DNA of 64,000 bases from Streptomyces sp. NBC_00289 (lineage in GTDB: Bacteria > Actinomycetota > Actinomycetes > Streptomycetales > Streptomycetaceae), in the NCBI RefSeq assembly GCF_041435115.1, contig NZ_CP108046.1, forward strand, positions 9,238,001 to 9,302,000. Reading direction: 5' to 3'. The first letter of the stretch is position 1; every line of letters begins with the position of its first letter. Positions 35,714-45,226 of this stretch are shown in pieces. A program made the translations under genes and the position numbers. A model generated the notes under the pieces. That model was not told where the DNA came from, did not search any database, and saw only the letters and a list, made by a program, of their open reading frames with translations.

Positions 35714-38056
35714 TCAGAACGTCAGGCTCCAGCGGTCGAGATAGCCGGGGTCGACGGTGAAGATGCCGGGGGTGTTGTCCGTGACGCGCAGTTTCCAGGT
35801 GCCGTCGGCCGGAAGCGTCGAGGCGTCCACGGTGAACGTGGCGTGGAGCTCGGTGCCGGTGTCCCAGACGAAGTCCTTGACCAGCAGGGCGGTTCCGTCC
35901 TCGGCGACGAGCTGGATGACCTGCCCGCCGATGAAGTCGTGGACGAGGTCGACGGTCACCTTCAGGTCGGCGGAGGCGTTGCCCGAGCGGCCGCTGACGG
36001 TCAGAGGCGACTCGATGGTGCGCCAGTTGGGGATGTCGTAGCGGTCGGGATTGACGAAGTGGTCGCCGCCGGACGCCAGGACGCTCCAGGTGAAGGGAAG
36101 GCTGCGCGTCTCGGCCGCCGAGTTGGTCACGCGCACGGTGACGGCGAAGTCGTCGGCCCGGGTCGGGGTGCCCGAGATACGGCCGGTCGCGGGGTCGATG
36201 GTGAGTCCGTCGGGCAGGCCGGTCGCCGCGTAGGCCAGCGCGCCGGGCCGCGTCGAGGTGGCGCTGATGCGCCGGTCGACAGGCTGGCCGACGGCGGCAG
36301 CCCTCGTGGAGGGGGCGTCCGCGGCGATGTGACTGACGTAGCGGGGGCCGACGTTGACGGCGGCCCAGGCGTTGCCGACCGCTTCGTAGGCGTCGCTGGT
36401 GGTGCCGAACAGGTCGGCCGCGGCCTGCAGGGTGGCGGTCCGTGCGCCGGCGTAGTCGGTGGTGCTGGTCATGTACCGGGTCAGGGCCCGGTACCAGACG
36501 TTGGTGGCGTTGTGCAGGCCCAGGCCGGCGACGGGCAGGCCGTCGTAGGTGGGGCTGTCGTAGCCGATGCCGTTGACGGTCCTGCTGCCGCTGCCCTCGG
36601 TGAGCAGGTAGAAGAAGTGGTTGGCCACGCCGGAGCTGAAGTGCGGGTCCAGCTTCTTCGTCCCGGTGGTCCAGTAGTCCTGCGAAGTGCCCTTCGCGGA
36701 GGCGTCCTTGGACGGCTGGTCCATGTAGCGCAGGGGCTTGCCGGTGCCGCGGACGTCGGCGAGCTCACCGATCTGGTAGTCGGGCGTGTCCGCGGGGCTG
36801 TCGGCGAAGAACTCCACGGCGGTGCCCATGATGTCGCTGGTGGCCTCGTTCAGACCACCGGACTCCCCGGTGTAGATCAGGCCCGCGGTGACGGAGGTGA
36901 CGCCGTGCGTCATCTCGTGTGCGGCGATGTCGAGTTCGGTGAGCGGCCGTTTGTCGTCGAGGCCGTCGCCGTAGGTCATGCAGAAGCAGAGGTCGTCCCA
37001 GAACGCGTTGGCGTACCCGCTTCCGTAGTGCACGCGTGACGTCGCGCCGACACCGTCGTCGGCTATCCCGTTGCGGCCGAAGCGGTCGTGGTAGAAGTCC
37101 CAGGTCCGCTGCGCCCCGTACGCCGCGTCCACGGCCGCCGTCTGTCGGTCGGCGGGTGTGCCGTCGCCCCACACGTCGTCGGTGTCGGTGAGGAGGGTCC
37201 GTGTGCCGCCGGTGACGTCGTAGGTGCGGTGGCCGCCTCGCTGAGGGTCCGCCAACTCGTAGAGCGCGCCGCCGCGTACAGAGGTCACCGGCACGGTTCC
37301 GCTGTACTGGCTGTGTCCCTCGCCGGTGCGTATCTCGTCGTAGGAGGTCAGTCGGGCGCCTGTGCCGGCGTCCGTGATCACATGGGTACGGCTCGGTGTG
37401 CCGTCCTCGTCCGTGCCCGTGACAACGTTGTCCCACGCGAGTCGTGCTATCCCGGTGGCCGCCCAGACGATCCGCCGCGAGGAGGCGACGGCTCGCGCCT
37501 CGGCGGGTGAGCTCTGCTTCCTGGCGGCGCGGAGAGCCGACTTCCCGGCATCCGCCGCGGACACGGCGGCCTTCGTGGTGGCCACGGACAGCGTCGTCGC
37601 GGAAGCGCCGGCGAGGCTCTGCTCGCCGTCCCGCTCCGCCACGACGAGGTCGCCGCCTATCACCGGAAGCCCGGCATACGTACGTGCGTAGCGGGTGTGC
37701 ACCGTGCCGTCGGCGTCCTTGACGACGTCCTTCGCCACCAGCTTCTCCCGGCTGCCGAGCCCGAGTTCGCGCGCGGTGCCGGCGCTGTCCCCGGTGGCCT
37801 GCGTGAGCATCCGCCGGCGCTGCGCGCCGGTCAACGGGACCGCCTGGGCACCCGGTCGCGGACGGGCGTCGACGCGCTGCGGGGCGGGCGTGCCCTCGGC
37901 GACGGTGCCGGCGGTCGGAGCGGGCCCGGCGTAGGCCGGGACGGGCAGGGCCAGGAACGCGGCGAGGGCGGCCGCGGTCAGGGCCGTGCGTCTGTGACGG
38001 GTGGTGGAGTACGAGGGCGAGTGGGGCTTTCGGCCCCACGAGGGAAGGTTCGACAC
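35714..38056 (-). CDS. Secreted M4 (thermolysin-family) metalloprotease with Ig-like and P-domains
   Basis: A 780-residue exported preproprotein; GTG 38056 with GAGAGGAGA upstream. Signal peptide RRTALTAAALAAFLALPVPAYA. An FTP/PepSY-type propeptide follows (to ~220; KLVAKDVVKDADGTVHTRYARTYAGLPVIGGDLVV). The catalytic domain holds HEMTHG (~residue 380; two zinc His and catalytic Glu) and GGLNEATSD (~400; third zinc ligand). After ~545 comes a putative-Ig domain (PDGLTIDPATGRISGTPT), then a proprotein-convertase P-domain (YDIPNWRTIESPLTV ... FTVDPGYLDRWSLTF). It digests extracellular protein, and the pro-region keeps it inactive until cleaved. Longer than plain thermolysins because of the two C-terminal modules. 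Divergent from the TerD-fusion gene. Confidence 0.93.
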   Translation of the reverse strand: MSNLPSWGRKPHSPSYSTTRHRRTALTAAALAAFLALPVPAYAGPAPTAGTVAEGTPAPQRVDARPRPGAQAVPLTGAQRRRMLTQATGDSAGTARELGLGSREKLVAKDVVKDADGTVHTRYARTYAGLPVIGGDLVVAERDGEQSLAGASATTLSVATTKAAVSAADAGKSALRAARKQSSPAEARAVASSRRIVWAATGIARLAWDNVVTGTDEDGTPSRTHVITDAGTGARLTSYDEIRTGEGHSQYSGTVPVTSVRGGALYELADPQRGGHRTYDVTGGTRTLLTDTDDVWGDGTPADRQTAAVDAAYGAQRTWDFYHDRFGRNGIADDGVGATSRVHYGSGYANAFWDDLCFCMTYGDGLDDKRPLTELDIAAHEMTHGVTSVTAGLIYTGESGGLNEATSDIMGTAVEFFADSPADTPDYQIGELADVRGTGKPLRYMDQPSKDASAKGTSQDYWTTGTKKLDPHFSSGVANHFFYLLTEGSGSRTVNGIGYDSPTYDGLPVAGLGLHNATNVWYRALTRYMTSTTDYAGARTATLQAAADLFGTTSDAYEAVGNAWAAVNVGPRYVSHIAADAPSTRAAAVGQPVDRRISATSTRPGALAYAATGLPDGLTIDPATGRISGTPTRADDFAVTVRVTNSAAETRSLPFTWSVLASGGDHFVNPDRYDIPNWRTIESPLTVSGRSGNASADLKVTVDLVHDFIGGQVIQLVAEDGTALLVKDFVWDTGTELHATFTVDASTLPADGTWKLRVTDNTPGIFTVDPGYLDRWSLTF

Positions 38057-38589
38057 GAGTACATCTCCTCTCGCCGGATGCCACGGGGCAGCCGACGCGG
38101 GCAGGGATCACCGCGCCCTGTGCGGGGCGGCGGGCGACGGGTTGGCACGAGAGTGCGGCTCGGTGTGCGGTGATCGTTCCAGGCGGTCCGCCGCGGTGTC
38201 ACCACTGCGGAGATCGATGTCCGAAATCCGGTCACCGCGACGGGAGTCGACGAGGGCCGGCGCTGAACCGCCACGTGTACGTTTACGCACCTGCAACACC
38301 GCGCTAACCTGCAACTTTGTCCGTATCCAGTCGGCGCGTGAGGGTGTGCCGGGACGTCCGGAGGCCCGGCACGAGCCACCCCCCGGAGTCGACCGCGCTA
38401 TGGCGGTGACGCCGGCAGGTCGACTCCGCCGGGTGTCAGGGCGTCCCGTCCGATTCTTCGAGGTAAATGCCGCAAGACGCCCATGGGGCGCTAAAGTTCA
38501 GTCCGCACAGCAAGATGTGCTGTACACGTTTCATGATCGGTCGGGCTGCCCTGGGGGGTTCGGCGCCGGCCGATGTGCTGGGGGGCGAC
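38057..38589. promoter_or_regulatory. Divergent control region, protease / TerD fusion
   Basis: About 530 bases with no gene. ACCTGCAAC occurs twice at 38289 and 38307, 18 bases apart, in a stretch less G+C-rich than its surroundings. ACAGC-N7-GCTGT lies near 38507. These are the only ordered elements I see; which gene they serve is not evident. Confidence 0.35.
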
Positions 38590-40620
38590 ATGCTGGAAAT
38601 GGTCAAGGGCGCCAATGTGGGACTCGCTTCGCTGAGCGAGGACGTCGGCTCGGTGGTGGTGAGCCTGGCCTGGCGCAGTGGAACGGGCGACGGGGACGCG
38701 GATGTATCCGTCCTGCTGCTGGACGCGGACGGCAAGGTGCGCAGCGACGCCGACTTCTTCTTCTACAACAACCCGGCAGCCCCTGACGGAAGCGTGCAGT
38801 TGCTGGGGAAGACGCCGACCGCCGACGGCAGCGAGGACCGCATCAGCCTCGATCTGACCGCAATGTCCTCGGGCGTGGAAAGGGTCGTGGTGGCGGCGAG
38901 CCGCTACGGGGACGCGCGGTTCGGGGACCTCGACGATCTGCGGATGACGATCGCCGACCGCACGGGTGAGGCACTCCTCGGGTTCTCCATCACCGACGCG
39001 GGAGCGGAGAGCGCGGTCGTCTTCGGGGAGCTCTACCGAAGGGACGGGGGATGGAAGCTCCGCGCGGTCGGCCAGGGCTACGAGACGGGACTGGCGGGCC
39101 TGGCAACGGACTTCGGTATCGACGTGGACGATGCCCCGGAGGAGTCCCAGGACCCAGTGGAGGAGACGGGGACGTCGCCGTCTGCCACGTCTGTCGAGGC
39201 ACCGGCCGAGTCCCCGGTGACCGTACCGGCGCAGGCGGCGGCGATCGAGGCCGGTGAGACGACGCGGACCGTCGAGCGGAAGCGGCGTCCCCGGACCGCC
39301 AAGAGGAAGGTCACGCTGCCCAGGACGGCCCGTAAGTCCCTTGCCGAGAACGAGGCCTGGCGGCAGGCCCGGCTCTTCCCGGCGTCCTCGCTCAAGAACG
39401 ACCGTGAACGGGAGATGCGGGCGACCTCCGTCCTTCTCTCGGTGATGGCCCAGGTGCCGGAGTTCGGGCGCAGGCTCACCGCCGCCTTCGGCGCCCCCGC
39501 GGGACGGATGGAGACCTTCACCGAGGTGTCCCTGCCTCATGGGGACACACCCAAGCGCCCCGACGGCGTCATCCGGGTCGAGCGGGCCGGCAAGCTGTGG
39601 ACCGCGCTCGTGGAGACGAAGACCAACGGGAACTCTCTGAGGTCCGAGCAGGTGCAGGACTACGTGGACATCGCCGCCCGGCGCGGCTACGAGGCCGTCA
39701 TCACGCTGTCCAACGACGTGGAGCTCGAAGGCAGGCCGCTCGTCGATGTCAAGATCGACAAGAGGCGCAAGAACAAGGTGACCCTGTGGCACCTGTCCTG
39801 GGCGGAGGTCACGCACCAGGCGCAGATGCTGATTCGCCACGAGGGCGTCGGGAACGCGGCCCATGCCTGGCTCCTGCACGAGCTGCTCCACTATCTCCAG
39901 CACGAGAACTCCGGCTGTCACGGCTTCCAGAACATGGGTCCCGCCTGGGTGCCGGCCCGCCGGGGGATCGAGGAAGAGACGCTGTGCCAGGGCGACAAGC
40001 GTGCCGTCGAGGTAGTCGAGAGCTGGGAGCGGCTCGTGCGCCAGGTCTGCCTGCGGCTGGGCGGCGAGCTGGGGCAGAAGGTGCTGCCCGTGCAGCGGGC
40101 CAAGCGCGGCACCGACCCCCACTCCCGCCGCACCGCGCTCGCCGACAGCTTCTGCGAGGACGGCCGTCTCAACGCCGAGATCCGTATCGAGGGCACGCCG
40201 GGCACCATGGCCATCGTGGCCGACCTGCGCACGGGCAAGCTCCGGACGGCGATCGAGGTTCCCGCGCCCGAGGACGGCTATCCCCTCACCTGGGCGAAGC
40301 GCCTGATCCGTCAACTCGCCGAGGCGCCCGCCGCGCTGCACATCGAGACCCTCGTCCACGGCCAGAGCGGGGGACCGCGAGGCACACTGGAACACCTGCG
40401 CCCCGAGCCGGGGGACCTCCTGCCGAAGGACGGCTCCCAGATCACCGGCTTCCGCCTGTCTCTCCTCAAGAGCATGGGCAGCACGCGAGGCAACGCCGAG
40501 TCCGGCTTCATCCGCAGCGTCGACGATGCCGTGGACCGCTTCTACGCCACCGTCGTCGCCCAGGTGGAACCCCGCCAGCCCCGAAGGCCGCAACTCGCCG
40601 AGGCCGTTGCCCTCCGCTGA
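38590..40620 (+). CDS. TerD-domain protein fused to PD-(D/E)XK nuclease-like domain
   Basis: A 676-residue cytosolic protein. ATG 38590 with GGGGGGC upstream gives the normal TerD start (MLEMVKGANVGLASL). Residues 1-~180 are a TerD/CABP calcium-binding beta-sandwich: VVVSLAWRSGTGDGDADVSVLLLDADGKVRSDADFFFYNN, then DRISLDLTAMSSGVERVVVAAS. A low-complexity linker with Lys/Arg patches (~200-275) follows. Residues ~290-450 read as a restriction-endonuclease-like fold: RPDGVIRV...LWTALVETKTNGNSLRSEQVQDYVDIAARRGYEAVITLSND, where Asp-(X)n-Glu-X-Lys is the catalytic triad pattern. The last ~220 residues are unassigned. Ter-linked nuclease fusions have been proposed in phage and stress defence; this gene stands alone without terABCEZ. 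Confidence 0.78.
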   Translation: MLEMVKGANVGLASLSEDVGSVVVSLAWRSGTGDGDADVSVLLLDADGKVRSDADFFFYNNPAAPDGSVQLLGKTPTADGSEDRISLDLTAMSSGVERVVVAASRYGDARFGDLDDLRMTIADRTGEALLGFSITDAGAESAVVFGELYRRDGGWKLRAVGQGYETGLAGLATDFGIDVDDAPEESQDPVEETGTSPSATSVEAPAESPVTVPAQAAAIEAGETTRTVERKRRPRTAKRKVTLPRTARKSLAENEAWRQARLFPASSLKNDREREMRATSVLLSVMAQVPEFGRRLTAAFGAPAGRMETFTEVSLPHGDTPKRPDGVIRVERAGKLWTALVETKTNGNSLRSEQVQDYVDIAARRGYEAVITLSNDVELEGRPLVDVKIDKRRKNKVTLWHLSWAEVTHQAQMLIRHEGVGNAAHAWLLHELLHYLQHENSGCHGFQNMGPAWVPARRGIEEETLCQGDKRAVEVVESWERLVRQVCLRLGGELGQKVLPVQRAKRGTDPHSRRTALADSFCEDGRLNAEIRIEGTPGTMAIVADLRTGKLRTAIEVPAPEDGYPLTWAKRLIRQLAEAPAALHIETLVHGQSGGPRGTLEHLRPEPGDLLPKDGSQITGFRLSLLKSMGSTRGNAESGFIRSVDDAVDRFYATVVAQVEPRQPRRPQLAEAVALR

Positions 40621-40702
40621 CGGACCGAGGCGGTGGCGCGGACCGCCGCCTTACTGCCTGGGCCACGCCTACGGGACCCGGCCGAAGCCGGCCGCCGGGA
40701 GA

Positions 40703-41209
40703 TCACCTGCCGGCTTCGGCTCCGGCGCCGTCGGGGAGCAGGGCCAGGAGCTGTCGCCTGTGGCCGGGCAGCTCCACCTCCGCGAGGCCGCTGATCAGGC
40801 CTCGCAGTGGCACGGGCTCATCGACCAGGACGCTGTCGTGGGACAGCAGCAGGGTGGGCACCGGTGTGTCGAGTTCCGCCTCGCTCAGCATCGGCCCGCC
40901 GAGGGCGCACAAGGCGTCGGCCTGAAGGCGGATGCGGTCCCGCAGCCCCTTGTTGCCGCCGGCGAGCGCGATGACGCGTTCGATGGTCCAGGTGTCGAGC
41001 GCGATGCGGTTGTCGTATGTCGTGACTCCTCCCGAGGCCGCGGAGGAGACGGCGGTGATGGTGGCGGCGTTGACGAGGCTGACGTGGGCCAGGATCTGGT
41101 CGGCGTTCCACTCGCCGGCGGGCGGGACGGTGGTCGCGTCCGAGTCGGCCACCGTGCCGGCGGCGTCCAGCAGGGCGCGGTAGGCGTCGCGAAGCGGTGT
41201 GGTGTCCAT
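40703..41209 (-). CDS. DinB/mycothiol-type helical-bundle protein
   Basis: A 168-residue protein with the four-helix DinB-like layout: DTTPLRDAYRALLDAAGTVADSDATTVPPAGEWNADQILAHVSLVNAATITAV, with the GEWNADQILAHV motif that in MPI/DinB proteins supplies a metal-binding His. The other metal histidines are not obvious, so it may not be catalytic. It starts 30 bases after the stop of the ArsR-SRPBCC gene on the same strand and is probably co-transcribed. Likely a small-molecule binding or thiol-transfer protein controlled by that regulator. Confidence 0.72.
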   Translation of the reverse strand: MDTTPLRDAYRALLDAAGTVADSDATTVPPAGEWNADQILAHVSLVNAATITAVSSAASGGVTTYDNRIALDTWTIERVIALAGGNKGLRDRIRLQADALCALGGPMLSEAELDTPVPTLLLSHDSVLVDEPVPLRGLISGLAEVELPGHRRQLLALLPDGAGAEAGR

Positions 41210-41239
41210 CGCGTCTTCCTCTCTGTGGTGGCCGTCGTC

Positions 41240-42049
41240 TCAGGTGTGCGTGCCGGACATCTCCCAAGGTGCCTGGGGGAGTACCTCGCCGGTCTCGAGC
41301 AGTGACTTGAGGTTTGCCAGCACGGCCGGCCAGCCGTTGGAGATCCCCTTGAGCATCGCCTCGTTGGGGAGCTTCTCGTGGGTCACGGTGAGGCGGACGA
41401 TGTCGTGGTGCGGTTCGACGAGGAAGGTGACGACCGACGGCTCCCTCGGTGATTCCGGGTCGGGGACGTCGTCGAAGGTGATGACCAGGCGCGTGGGAGG
41501 CTCGGTCTCGATCACCCGGCCGACGACATCGATGACCCCCGATCCGTCGACGCGCCGGTGCTCCCAGGCCGAGCCCGGCTGCCAGTCCGAGACGTTGGCG
41601 TGTCCCCAGTAGCGTGCCGTCAGGTCTGCGTCCGTCAGCGCCCGCCACACCTGCTCCGCGCTCGCGCGGATGTAGGTGACGTAGACGTAGGTCGGGACGG
41701 ATGCGGTGGTGTCGGTCATGGCGTACTCCTCTGCCTGGTTCCTGATGGCACTGATCGCCTGCAGCCGGGGCCGGTCGAACCCTGAGATCCAGCGCTCCTC
41801 GATCTCGTGGATCGGTGCCGGATTGAGGTAGTGCAGCCGCTCGCGTCCCCGCCGTACGACGGTCACGAGGTTGGCCTTCTGGAGGATGTCGAGATGCTGT
41901 GTCGCCGACTGGCGCGCCATGTCCAGGCGCTCGCACAGCTCGCGCAGCGTCTGGCCGTTGTGCTCGCGCAGCCGGTCGAGAAGTAGTCGTCGGGTGGGGT
42001 CGGCCAGTGCTTTGAAGGCCGAGTCCATCGCTCTCGCTTCGAGGCTCAC
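41240..42049 (-). CDS. ArsR-family regulator fused to SRPBCC (AHSA1) domain
   Basis: A 269-residue fusion. Residues ~8-95 form a winged helix (AFKALADPTRRLLLDRLREHNGQTLRELCERLDMARQSATQHLDILQKANLVTVVRRGRERLHYLN). Residues ~118-260 are an activator-of-Hsp90-ATPase/SRPBCC ligand-binding fold (YVYVTYIRASAEQVWRALTDADLTARYWGHANVSDWQPGSAWEHRR ... GWPAVLANLKSLLETGE). The standard metal cysteines of ArsR are missing, so a hydrophobic ligand in the SRPBCC cavity is the likelier signal. The GTG at 42049 begins 6 bases after a -10 element, and a palindrome fills the promoter spacer, so a leaderless, self-repressed gene is predicted. A DinB-like gene follows in the same operon. Confidence 0.88.
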   Translation of the reverse strand: MSLEARAMDSAFKALADPTRRLLLDRLREHNGQTLRELCERLDMARQSATQHLDILQKANLVTVVRRGRERLHYLNPAPIHEIEERWISGFDRPRLQAISAIRNQAEEYAMTDTTASVPTYVYVTYIRASAEQVWRALTDADLTARYWGHANVSDWQPGSAWEHRRVDGSGVIDVVGRVIETEPPTRLVITFDDVPDPESPREPSVVTFLVEPHHDIVRLTVTHEKLPNEAMLKGISNGWPAVLANLKSLLETGEVLPQAPWEMSGTHT

Positions 42050-42055
42050 ATCCTC

Positions 42056-42086
42056 ATTATGCAGGTGATTGCCTGCCTAATGTCAA
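42056..42086 (-). promoter_or_regulatory. Promoter and operator of the ArsR-SRPBCC operon
   Basis: On the minus strand TTGACA (42086-42081) is followed at 17-19 bases by TGCATA/CATAAT (42063-42056), close to consensus. The spacer holds an inverted repeat TTA-GCAGG-N6-CCTGC-TAA (42080-42057, 8 of 9 pairs). Transcription should start at or next to GTG 42049. Confidence 0.7.
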
Positions 42087-42397
42087 TCGCTCATGCCTCA
42101 GGGCGCCTGCCGATGGTCGGGGGAGCCGCTCGTCGACGGTTGTGACCAGCGGGTTCGCCTCAGGAGGCCATGGCCTTCGTGACCGGCCTCCACCTGGCGG
42201 CCTCCTGGAACCGCGCTCCGACCGATCCGTCCGGTGCGGCACGGCGCCGGACGGCACGGAAGGTGGTGACCGAGATCGGTCGCCGGTCCCGGTGCGCCTA
42301 CCTCGGTGTGACGGACCGGGGGCCGCAGGCCGTTTCGGCCGCCGGGAAGGTGTTACCCGGTCCTCGTCCTACTCTTCCCACTTCAGGAGGACCACCC

Positions 42398-42640
42398 ATG
42401 GCGACAGGTGAAACCGGATTCAGTGACGTCGTGTACGACCTGGTTTCCGTGCAGTACCACTCCCTGAAGGCCGGGCACGACTACGGCCAGTACGTACGCG
42501 ACGCGGAGAACGCGAACAAGAAGGAGATCGCGGAGTTCTTCCGTACGGTCATGGACCAGGACTCCGAACGGGCGGCGCGCTGCCACGAGTTCCTCGCCGA
42601 ACTGTCCGGCACCGAGGCCGCCGGTCCGGCTGTCTCCTGA
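42398..42640 (+). CDS. Small conserved actinobacterial protein
   Basis: An 80-residue protein; ATG 42398 with CAGGAGG at good spacing. It is predicted to be two or three helices: GFSDVVYDLVSVQYHSLKAGHDYGQYVRDAENANKKEIAEFFRTVMDQDSERAARCHEFLAELS. His, Asp and Glu spacing (YHSLKAGHDYGQY, DQDSERAARCHEF) recalls a minimal ferritin-like or four-helix dimer, but the metal ligands are not proven. No signal peptide. Function unknown. Its stop codon lies inside an 8-bp inverted repeat (42637-42653), and a 14-bp hairpin follows. Confidence 0.75.
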   Translation: MATGETGFSDVVYDLVSVQYHSLKAGHDYGQYVRDAENANKKEIAEFFRTVMDQDSERAARCHEFLAELSGTEAAGPAVS

Positions 42641-42687
42641 CGACGGTCGTCAGGACGGAGCCTGAGCCGCGACGGCGATGACTCCAG

Positions 42688-42719
42688 GCCGGGGCCCGGC
42701 GCATCCGCCGGGCCCCGGC
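42688..42719 (+). terminator. 14-bp hairpin terminator
   Basis: GCCGGGGCCCGGCG (42688-42701) pairs exactly with 42706-42719 around CATC. It ends the small gene at 42398. The rest of 42641-43025 shows no gene. Confidence 0.75.
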
Positions 42720-43025
42720 ATCGGTCGCGGTCCGGTCACCCGGCTCAGTCGGGGACGCGGAGCGTCCGGGCAGGGCCCCTGGTGTGCCGCGGCGGCAGCC
42801 TGGGGGTACCAGTGCTCTCTTCCCGTGCTCCCTCACCGATCGGAAGCGGGCGCCGCGGCACACGCGGCGGGTTTCCTCGCGCGGGGGCCACCAAATGCCG
42901 CTGCACGGCAGCCGGGATGGATCATGGAGGGGCCTCTCGGCCACCGTGATCACCTGGCCATGTCCGGTGTAGAGTCCCTCTCTTCGCCGGTTTCACCGCG
43001 CGGAGTCCCTCTGGCAGGTCCTACT

Positions 43026-43869
<844 letters not shown>

Positions 43870-43952
43870 CGCCCGCCTCCGGACGAACGTGGGGCGTCCA
43901 TCTCGGGCACCGGCCGATCCGGCACACGGAACCCGTGGCAAGATCCGCCACC

Positions 43953-44693
43953 ATGAGGACGGAACAGACGGATCGGCCCGTCGCCCTGGTCAGCGGGTCC
44001 ACGTCGGGGATCGGGGAAGCCGTCGTGCGGCGGCTGGCGGCGGACGGCATGCGCGTGATCGTGCACTCGCGAAGCAGCGTGGAGACCGGAGAGGCGCTGG
44101 CGGCGGAGCTCGGCGGGGCGTATCTGCGGGCGGATCTCGCGGTGGAGGACGAGGCCCGGGGGCTGGCCGAGGCCGCGGTCGACCGGTACGGGCGGCTGGA
44201 CGTGCTGGTGAACAACGCGGGCATCAGTTGGCCGATCCCGCACGACGACCTGGCCGCGGCGACGCCGGCGGACTGGCGGCAGCTGCTGGAGGTCAACCTG
44301 ATCGCGCCGTGGGTACTGTGCACCGCGGCACTTCCCGCGCTGCGCCGAGCCCCCGCCGGCGGCAGCATCGTGAACGTCACCAGCCATGCCGGGGTGCGTC
44401 CCAAGGGATCGTCGGTGCCGTACGCGGCGAGCAAGGCCGCGCTGAACCACGTGACCCGGCTGCTCGCGGCCGCTCTCGGGCCCGAGGTGCGGGTCAACGC
44501 GGTGGCTCCGGGGCTGGTGGACACGCCGATGACGAAGGACTGGGCACAGGCACACGAGCTGTGGCGGGACCGGGCGCCCATGCACCGCCCGGCTCAACCC
44601 GCCGACGTGGCCGACCTGGTGGCGTCGGTGATCGCCAGCACCTATCTCACCGGCGAGGTCATCATGCTCGACGGCGGGCTCAATCTGACGTGA
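43953..44693 (+). CDS. SDR family oxidoreductase (FabG-like)
   Basis: A 246-residue SDR; ATG 43953 taken because it gives the usual distance to the SGSTSGIG cofactor motif (a GTG at 43935 is also in frame; neither has a strong ribosome site). NNAG, the catalytic Ser in VNVTSHAG, YAASK with Tyr/Lys, and LTGEVIMLDGGLNLT at the end are all present. NAD(P)-dependent reduction of an unknown substrate in the cytosol. Monocistronic, ended by a strong hairpin. Confidence 0.87.
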   Translation: MRTEQTDRPVALVSGSTSGIGEAVVRRLAADGMRVIVHSRSSVETGEALAAELGGAYLRADLAVEDEARGLAEAAVDRYGRLDVLVNNAGISWPIPHDDLAAATPADWRQLLEVNLIAPWVLCTAALPALRRAPAGGSIVNVTSHAGVRPKGSSVPYAASKAALNHVTRLLAAALGPEVRVNAVAPGLVDTPMTKDWAQAHELWRDRAPMHRPAQPADVADLVASVIASTYLTGEVIMLDGGLNLT

Positions 44694-44704
44694 GGGCGCC
44701 ATTC

Positions 44705-44732
44705 GCTCCCGACGGGCTTGGCCGTCGGGAGC
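44705..44732 (+). terminator. 11-bp hairpin terminator
   Basis: GCTCCCGACGG pairs exactly with CCGTCGGGAGC around GCTTGG, just after the SDR stop. Confidence 0.8.
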
Positions 44733-44785
44733 GTCGCTGTGCCGTTCCCCGTCCCCCTTGAAAGCAGATCAATCCGGAAACCCAT

Positions 44786-44796
44786 CGAAACTTTCG
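44786..44796. promoter_or_regulatory. Xylanase-type operator, copy 1
   Basis: CGAAACTTTCG is identical to the inverted repeat found in front of Streptomyces xylanase genes, where a repressor acts in the absence of xylan sugars. It lies 430 bases before the xylanase start, in an A+T-rich patch. Confidence 0.7.
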
Positions 44797-44917
44797 AGAT
44801 ATTCGACTCGGAAAATGATCACGATCGCGAGAGGGGCGGCACTGCTGCGGTTGGCTGGTGCTCTGCATCACCCCTGTGAGCTGCACAGTTATCGCATCCT
44901 CCAAGACGAGGGCTCGG

Positions 44918-44928
44918 CGAAGCTTTCG
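44918..44928. promoter_or_regulatory. Xylanase-type operator, copy 2
   Basis: CGAAGCTTTCG, one base from copy 1, is 20-30 bases upstream of a TTGACA (44947-44952) that could be the -35 of the xylanase promoter. A further half site CGAAAC begins at 44939. Confidence 0.65.
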
Positions 44929-44938
44929 TAATTCGTGT

Positions 44939-44980
44939 CGAAACAGTTGACACTTGACGGGGTCAGGTCAACACTGTTCG
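44939..44980. promoter_or_regulatory. Nested dyad over the presumed xylanase promoter
   Basis: GTTGAC (44946-44951) pairs with GTCAAC (44967-44972), and inside it TGAC (44955-44958) with GTCA (44962-44965); CGAAACAGT and ACTGTTCG form looser outer arms. TTGACA at 44947 followed at 17 bases by AACACT may be the promoter. The remaining ~245 bases to the start codon hold no gene and would be leader. Confidence 0.5.
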
Positions 44981-45226
44981 CCATCGACAGGGCTCACTCA
45001 CTGTTGATCCGGGTCGTCATCACGACCCGGTCACCGCGGTCGTCGAGCGCGGGGCGACCGGCCGGGCCCGGCCGTGTTCCGCGACGCCGGCTCGCGGTCG
45101 CCGCGACGTCATCGCAGTGACAGCTGTCCGGCGACAACCCGCAGGGTCGTGTCACGCTGCCCAGCCCCACGAAGCCTTACGAGGGCGCGCCCACGGGCCT
45201 CACGAGGACGAGGAGGAAGCACGCAC

